In this document: piece after piece, positions 7,805-10,635 of the stretch | Position numbering within the stretch: the first letter of the stretch is position 1 | Layout of the letters: each line of letters begins with the position of its first letter | Assembly: GCA_002353835.1 (NCBI GenBank) | Contig: DEKL01000097.1 | Coordinates: 1 to 10,635 of the forward strand | Reading direction: 5' to 3' | From: Alphaproteobacteria bacterium UBA2723 | GTDB taxonomy: Bacteria; Pseudomonadota; Alphaproteobacteria; RF32; CAG-239 | DNA: 10,635 nt | Translations under genes and position numbers: made by a program | The notes under the pieces: generated by a model | Database searches by the model: none | What the model was told of the DNA's origin: nothing | The model's input: the letters and a program-made list of their open reading frames with translations, nothing else

Positions 7805-7820
7805 ATGACATTCATAAAAA
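7770..7820 (-). repeat. 51-bp exact direct repeat, left copy
   Basis: Positions 7770-7820 are identical to 10382-10432 over 51 bases, and the flanks differ on both sides. The unit holds the terminator hairpin plus a 5' flank that reads TTTTTATGAATGTCATTTC on the minus strand. Both copies are in the same orientation, and they bracket the muramidase operon. Confidence 0.9.
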
Positions 7821-7840
7821 CAATATCAGCTTAATTTCTC

Positions 7841-8482
7841 TTATAGCCCCAGCTTAACACACTCATCAAAGTCATTTTGTTCATTTTCAAAATTGCGCCA
7901 GTTTTCATATCCGTAATATGTAAAACAATGAGCCTTTTTTCCCTCTTTTCTGCAACTCATTGCCCATATTCCCGTTTCATCTTTATTCTCTCCGTTATAC
8001 CAATGCATTTCACAATGACACTTCTTACAATCATGAACACTAAACTTCAGAGTTTTTTCCATATCATCCGGACAATAATGAAGCGCATAATTGTTTTCAC
8101 TTTCTTCATCAAAAACAGCTTCATCCCCTAGCCCGACAAAACAAGAAACTTTTGTAAAACCCTCATTATGTTTCTCACAGAAAAAACGCAAATTTTCTGT
8201 CTTTCCCGTATTCTTCTCGGTTATAATACCTTGACAACCGGATGTTCCGCAACGCGCAAAAGTTTGCGGAAATTTATGCGAACCAAACAAATTTATATCA
8301 ACAACAAAGCCCTTTGTTTCCCCTGAATAAGTATATTCAAAATCATCATCGGTATCTTGAATAACGTTCTTCTTTTCAAGTTCAAATTCAAAACACGGCC
8401 AATCTTGCGGCAAAGCAACCGCCCTGCCGCAAAAAACAAACACTAACGCTCCTATGACATAAAATTTATTCTTCAAATTCAC
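7841..8482 (-). CDS. Exported cysteine-rich protein of unknown function (213 aa)
   Basis: I do not recognise the family. Residues 1-23 are a signal peptide (MNLKNK, hydrophobic core, then AVA before the likely cut ahead of LPQ). The mature part of about 190 residues has twelve cysteines, an even number, including RCGTSGC near 77-83 and a cluster DCKKCHCEMHW. This suggests a disulfide-stabilised periplasmic or secreted domain; the CxxCxC cluster with histidines could alternatively bind metal. The start is GTG at 8480-8482, with GAGG placed 6 nt upstream; the nearby ATG is in another frame. It is the last gene of a three-gene operon, 40 nt after the previous one, and is followed by a strong terminator. 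Its place behind a muramidase suggests an inhibitor or partner role, which is inference only. Confidence 0.7.
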   Translation of the reverse strand: MNLKNKFYVIGALVFVFCGRAVALPQDWPCFEFELEKKNVIQDTDDDFEYTYSGETKGFVVDINLFGSHKFPQTFARCGTSGCQGIITEKNTGKTENLRFFCEKHNEGFTKVSCFVGLGDEAVFDEESENNYALHYCPDDMEKTLKFSVHDCKKCHCEMHWYNGENKDETGIWAMSCRKEGKKAHCFTYYGYENWRNFENEQNDFDECVKLGL

Positions 8483-8522
8483 GCAACCTCATGAGTATCC
8501 GCCCAAATAAAATAAATCAAAA

Positions 8523-9017
8523 CTAAACACCCTTTAATTCTTCCAATGCATCATCAGAAAAATCTACACATTCCGTTTCCATGCTACGGATATACTCTTT
8601 AACCATATCATGCACGGCTATATAGGCGTGCGTGTAAGCACCCAATTCATACATTTTTCCCGTATGCCAATGCTTACCGATATCGCTTCTCTGTTCAAGA
8701 TTATATCCTTGTTCTATCACCGCTTGCACAAAATCATCAAATTGTTTCTGTCGCTCACCTTTTGAAGATTTATAAAAGGCATCAAAAACCAGATACGCCA
8801 CATGTTGCATACATTTTATTTTATCACGTGTCACATTTACCATAACCGCATCAGTATCCGCCCCATCCGGATAAACCAACAGACACTCCTGAAAATTTTG
8901 CTTTAGTTCTGCTATCTGATTAGCTCGCACTCCCAAACATTCGTCCTGTGCACACGCTTCCCCACAAAACCACAGCGACAAAAATAAAATATATACTATC
9001 TTCATAACGTCAAACAT
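8523..9017 (-). CDS. Small exported protein with four cysteines, unknown function (164 aa)
   Basis: I do not recognise the family. The N-terminus (MFDVMKIVYILFLSLWFCGEACAQ) is a signal peptide cut probably after ACAQ or CAQ; the mature protein of about 140 residues is mostly helical-looking and charged. Four cysteines remain after cleavage (C27, C45, C69, C150), enough for two disulfides. The spacing faintly recalls small periplasmic lysozyme-inhibitor-type proteins, but I cannot assign it. Its ATG follows the muramidase stop directly (TAGATG, no gap), and its ribosome site GGGAGG lies in the end of that gene, so the two are translationally coupled. A second ATG at residue 5 would give a more usual signal peptide but lies far from the ribosome site. 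Confidence 0.72.
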   Translation of the reverse strand: MFDVMKIVYILFLSLWFCGEACAQDECLGVRANQIAELKQNFQECLLVYPDGADTDAVMVNVTRDKIKCMQHVAYLVFDAFYKSSKGERQKQFDDFVQAVIEQGYNLEQRSDIGKHWHTGKMYELGAYTHAYIAVHDMVKEYIRSMETECVDFSDDALEELKGV

Positions 9018-10283
9018 CTACCTCCCTGTATAATATCGTTGGTACTTACGAAAATAATCCAGTTTTTTAAATTTGTAAAGTTCGTCAAACTTTTTAGGAA
9101 CACTATAAAATTTTTTAGTTCTCGCATACCAGCCATTTAAATTATTTATCTTATATGGTTTGTTATCAATAACCTTGAAATAATAATCCATCCTTTTTTT
9201 CGTATATAAATCATTCAAGATTACTTTATCATCATCAGATAGAGTATTTATAGCATTCCCTAAAGAATCATTTATAACTTGATTTCTTAAAAACTTTTTT
9301 TTACCAAATTCATTCATCGCATCAGACAATAAATATCCGGCCACTGGTCCCGCATTGATTTCTAAATCCAATAAATTAGAGGTAATTTGCGAACCTTTTA
9401 ATTTATTAATTTTATACCTTTGATAATACATTTCATCTAGTATTTGCATTGCTTGAATTGACTGAATATCTTTAACATTCTTCGGAAAATTTTTACCCTT
9501 TTTAAGAGAACTTTTCCAGTTATTATACTCATCTAAAGAATTCTGTGTAACACCAAAATTAGTTGGTGTATCTACAATACGTTCAGAATATCCCCCTTCT
9601 TCATCTCTTATTCCCTTGTAAATAAAATTACCTTGCTCATCTTTTTTAGAATAATAAATATCCATAAAACCAGCACTAGGAACATATTGAATATCATTTT
9701 CTTTCTCCTCATTTTCCCCGTCACTTTTTGTTCCGTTATATTCATTTTCCGCGGATTGATTTTCTTTTACACGGTCGGCTAAAGAACGAGCACGCAAAGA
9801 TTCAACCTCTTTTTCACGCGGGGCTTGATACATCGGGTGCTTGGCCGCATTTTTTGCCATATCTTCATCATCAAGTGAAGACCGACTTGTCGCCGGCAGG
9901 CTCTCGCGAGCATATTGGGTCAATGTTTCACGCTGTCTTGTTTTTGGTGTATGATTTTTCATATCATCAACGTCATTTTCTTCATCATTGACAATATTTT
10001 CCTTGGATACGGCACTGCCACCATCATGCTGAACGTCACTAATTGCGTCATGCTGAACCACGTCACCCTGAACTTGTTTCAGTGGTTGTTTCAGCATCCC
10101 CATTTTTCTTTCTGCCAAAACCTCATCAAGCAATTCTTTATTCCCGGAAAACATATACTCCAAGTTATCTTCCACACTGCCATGTTGCTCTAATTCGTCA
10201 ATCGTGCCGTATTTATCCAGCAACTCATGCAGTTTTTTCTTTTTATGCGGTCTATCCTTATCTTCAAACAACTCATATTCCAT
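9018..10283 (-). CDS. GH108-type muramidase (N-acetylmuramidase) with long disordered N-terminus
   Basis: The C-terminal part matches glycoside hydrolase family 108, lysozyme-like enzymes that cut the MurNAc-GlcNAc bond of peptidoglycan. EEGGY at 228-232 carries the probable catalytic E229, and TNFGVT (241-246) follows. A peptidoglycan-binding-3-like part shows LEINAGPVAG (307-316) and GWYAR (384-388). The usual DPGG between these first two motifs is shortened here. Residues 1-200 are charged, poor in hydrophobics and likely disordered. There is no signal peptide or membrane helix, so export would need a special route (secretion system, lysis or phage-like particle). Residues 62-80 are encoded by an inserted palindromic repeat. 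AGGAGA at 10291-10296 sets the ATG. It is the first gene of an operon with two exported proteins. Confidence 0.78.
   Translation of the reverse strand: MEYELFEDKDRPHKKKKLHELLDKYGTIDELEQHGSVEDNLEYMFSGNKELLDEVLAERKMGMLKQPLKQVQGDVVQHDAISDVQHDGGSAVSKENIVNDEENDVDDMKNHTPKTRQRETLTQYARESLPATSRSSLDDEDMAKNAAKHPMYQAPREKEVESLRARSLADRVKENQSAENEYNGTKSDGENEEKENDIQYVPSAGFMDIYYSKKDEQGNFIYKGIRDEEGGYSERIVDTPTNFGVTQNSLDEYNNWKSSLKKGKNFPKNVKDIQSIQAMQILDEMYYQRYKINKLKGSQITSNLLDLEINAGPVAGYLLSDAMNEFGKKKFLRNQVINDSLGNAINTLSDDDKVILNDLYTKKRMDYYFKVIDNKPYKINNLNGWYARTKKFYSVPKKFDELYKFKKLDYFRKYQRYYTGR
10021..10100 (-). repeat. In-frame palindromic repeat inside the muramidase gene (nested, plus a half copy)
   Basis: Positions 10045-10100 hold a GTCATGCTGAAC...TTGTTTCAGCATCCC element. 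It is split at its centre by a 27-nt inner palindrome (10059-10085) that itself contains GTCACCCTGAACTTGTTTCA. A half copy (CATCATGCTGAACGTCA) precedes it at 10022-10038. The insert keeps the frame and encodes residues 62-80 (GMLKQPLKQVQGDVVQHDA); the half copy encodes about 83-89. A copy with 46 of 56 identical bases lies upstream of the gene at 10317-10372. Confidence 0.85.
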
Positions 10284-10316
10284 CAGTTTTCTCCTAAAAA
10301 ATTAAAACCACCCTCC

Positions 10317-10372
10317 GCGTCATTCCGAACAATGTCACCCTGAACTCGTTTCAATGGTTGTTTCGAAATCTC
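10317..10372 (-). repeat. Nested palindromic repeat, intergenic sister copy
   Basis: This 56-nt stretch aligns without gaps to 10045-10100 with 10 differences. It keeps the nested layout: an outer GTCATTCCGAAC...TTGTTTCGAAATCTC arm pair around an inner GTCACCCTGAAC...GTTTCA palindrome. Some differences keep pairing in the outer arms. It lies in the 5' leader of the muramidase gene. Confidence 0.8.
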
Positions 10373-10381
10373 ATATGCCAC

Positions 10382-10416
10382 AAAAAAAGCGAACAGAAAA
10401 GACTGCTCGCTTTGAA
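10382..10416 (-). terminator. Terminator of the candidate small RNA or leader
   Basis: Same hairpin as at 7769-7804: an 11-bp stem with one G-U pair, a TCTTTT loop, and seven T on the minus strand (10382-10388). It lies about 100 nt upstream of the muramidase start, so it could act as an attenuator for that operon. Confidence 0.85.
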
Positions 10417-10432
10417 ATGACATTCATAAAAA
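10382..10432 (-). repeat. 51-bp exact direct repeat, right copy
   Basis: Identical to 7770-7820. Here the unit forms the 3' end of a short minus-strand transcription unit that starts near 10498. Its distance to the left copy is 2612 bp. Confidence 0.9.
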
Positions 10433-10503
10433 TTTTTAAACTTTAAACAGTAAATCACGGAAGATTCAATTTTTTTTATACATATTCTTCCATGATACCC
10501 ATT

Positions 10504-10532
10504 TTTATACCACCGCCCGACGGAGATGTCAA
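10504..10532 (-). promoter_or_regulatory. Strong sigma-70-type promoter
   Basis: On the minus strand TTGACA (10527-10532, full consensus) and TATAAA (10504-10509, one base off) are exactly 17 nt apart. The spacer is GC-rich in an AT-rich setting. Just upstream (10550-10610) are A/T tracts that could act as an UP element. No other promoter of this quality is seen before the muramidase gene. Confidence 0.75.
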
Positions 10533-10635
10533 TAGTTTGCGCGCCAACCCTGTTTAAAATTTTTAAACGCAAAAACAATAAGTTAACAAAATTTTAAACA
10601 AATTTTTTAAAGCCAACCCCCAAGCACCCCAACAA
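10533..10635. other. AT-rich right edge with repeated TTTAAA motifs; no gene seen
   Basis: This stretch has the palindrome GTTTAAAATTTTTAAAC (10552-10568) and further TTTTAAAC and TTTTTTAAAG runs. No ORF or RNA gene is apparent. It may hold promoter-activating A-tracts or binding sites for the promoter at 10504-10532, or the end of a gene beyond the window. Confidence 0.4.

Larger units (their letters stand above)
10382..10498 (-). ncRNA. Candidate small RNA or attenuated leader (about 117 nt)
   Basis: A near-consensus promoter (10504-10532) predicts a start at about 10498. The RNA would begin GGGU or GGU, fold an 11-bp hairpin (10486-10496 with 10454-10464, one U-G pair, 21-nt A-rich loop), continue through an AU-rich single strand, and end in the 11-bp terminator hairpin (10389-10416 region) followed by U-residues. 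The imperfect pairs of both hairpins are G-U only on the minus strand. Only very short ORFs lie inside (for example MEEYV). It matches no RNA family I know. It may be a stand-alone small RNA, or a leader whose terminator controls read-through into the muramidase operon that begins about 100 nt further on. Confidence 0.55.

Noticed and set aside
10351..10578. 75-residue minus-strand ORF at the right edge
   Set aside because: It runs across the promoter, the candidate small RNA and its terminator, and has no family resemblance; it is a chance reading frame.
10552..10610. CtrA-type site (TTAA-N7-TTAA) or replication origin at the right edge
   Set aside because: One TTAA-N7-TTAA match occurs, but in such AT-rich DNA it is expected by chance, and there are no DnaA boxes or origin-linked genes.

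Overview
This is a 10.6-kb, AT-rich bacterial window. It carries one housekeeping translation operon on the minus strand and, to its right, an accessory region of secreted or envelope proteins, short palindromic repeats and duplicated regulatory hairpins. The best guess for the host is an uncultured, perhaps host-associated alphaproteobacterium. The PheS/PheT sequences look alphaproteobacterial, the gene order is rpmI-rplT-pheS-pheT, and the short palindromes of the GTCATGCTGAAC...GTTTCAGCATCCC type resemble the dispersed palindromic elements of Rickettsia-like genomes. The lineage is inferred by eye, not by a search.

Left part (1-523): a terminator of an upstream plus-strand gene, a small secreted-peptide ORF (65-313), a bidirectional terminator (335-363), and an unexplained block (372-491) that folds into two imperfect hairpins. 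Translation operon (524-4830, minus): a promoter at 4803-4830, then rpmI, rplT, a 14-bp hairpin that may terminate or attenuate, and pheS and pheT overlapping by 4 bp. The usual first gene, infC, is absent here; a polyprenol/diacylglycerol-kinase-like membrane protein (4869-5570, minus) lies upstream instead. Divergent from that gene, with a good promoter, is a membrane phosphoglycerol transferase of the OpgB/LtaS sulfatase-fold type (5786-7228).

Right part: 7229-7768 has no gene and is a mosaic of short palindromes and tandem repeats. A compact minus-strand operon follows (10283 to 7841): a GH108-type muramidase without a signal peptide, then two small exported, cysteine-containing proteins of unknown function, closed by a strong terminator. 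That terminator is part of a 51-bp sequence repeated exactly at 7770-7820 and 10382-10432, so the three-gene cassette sits between perfect direct repeats. The right-hand copy ends a short minus-strand transcription unit (about 117 nt) with a near-consensus promoter and an 11-bp 5' hairpin. It has no substantial ORF and is a candidate small RNA or attenuated leader.

The most interesting observations are this candidate small RNA, the exact repeats around the muramidase cassette, a nested palindromic repeat inserted in frame in the muramidase gene with a sister copy just upstream of it, and the muramidase plus two exported partners, which could be a hydrolase/inhibitor system.
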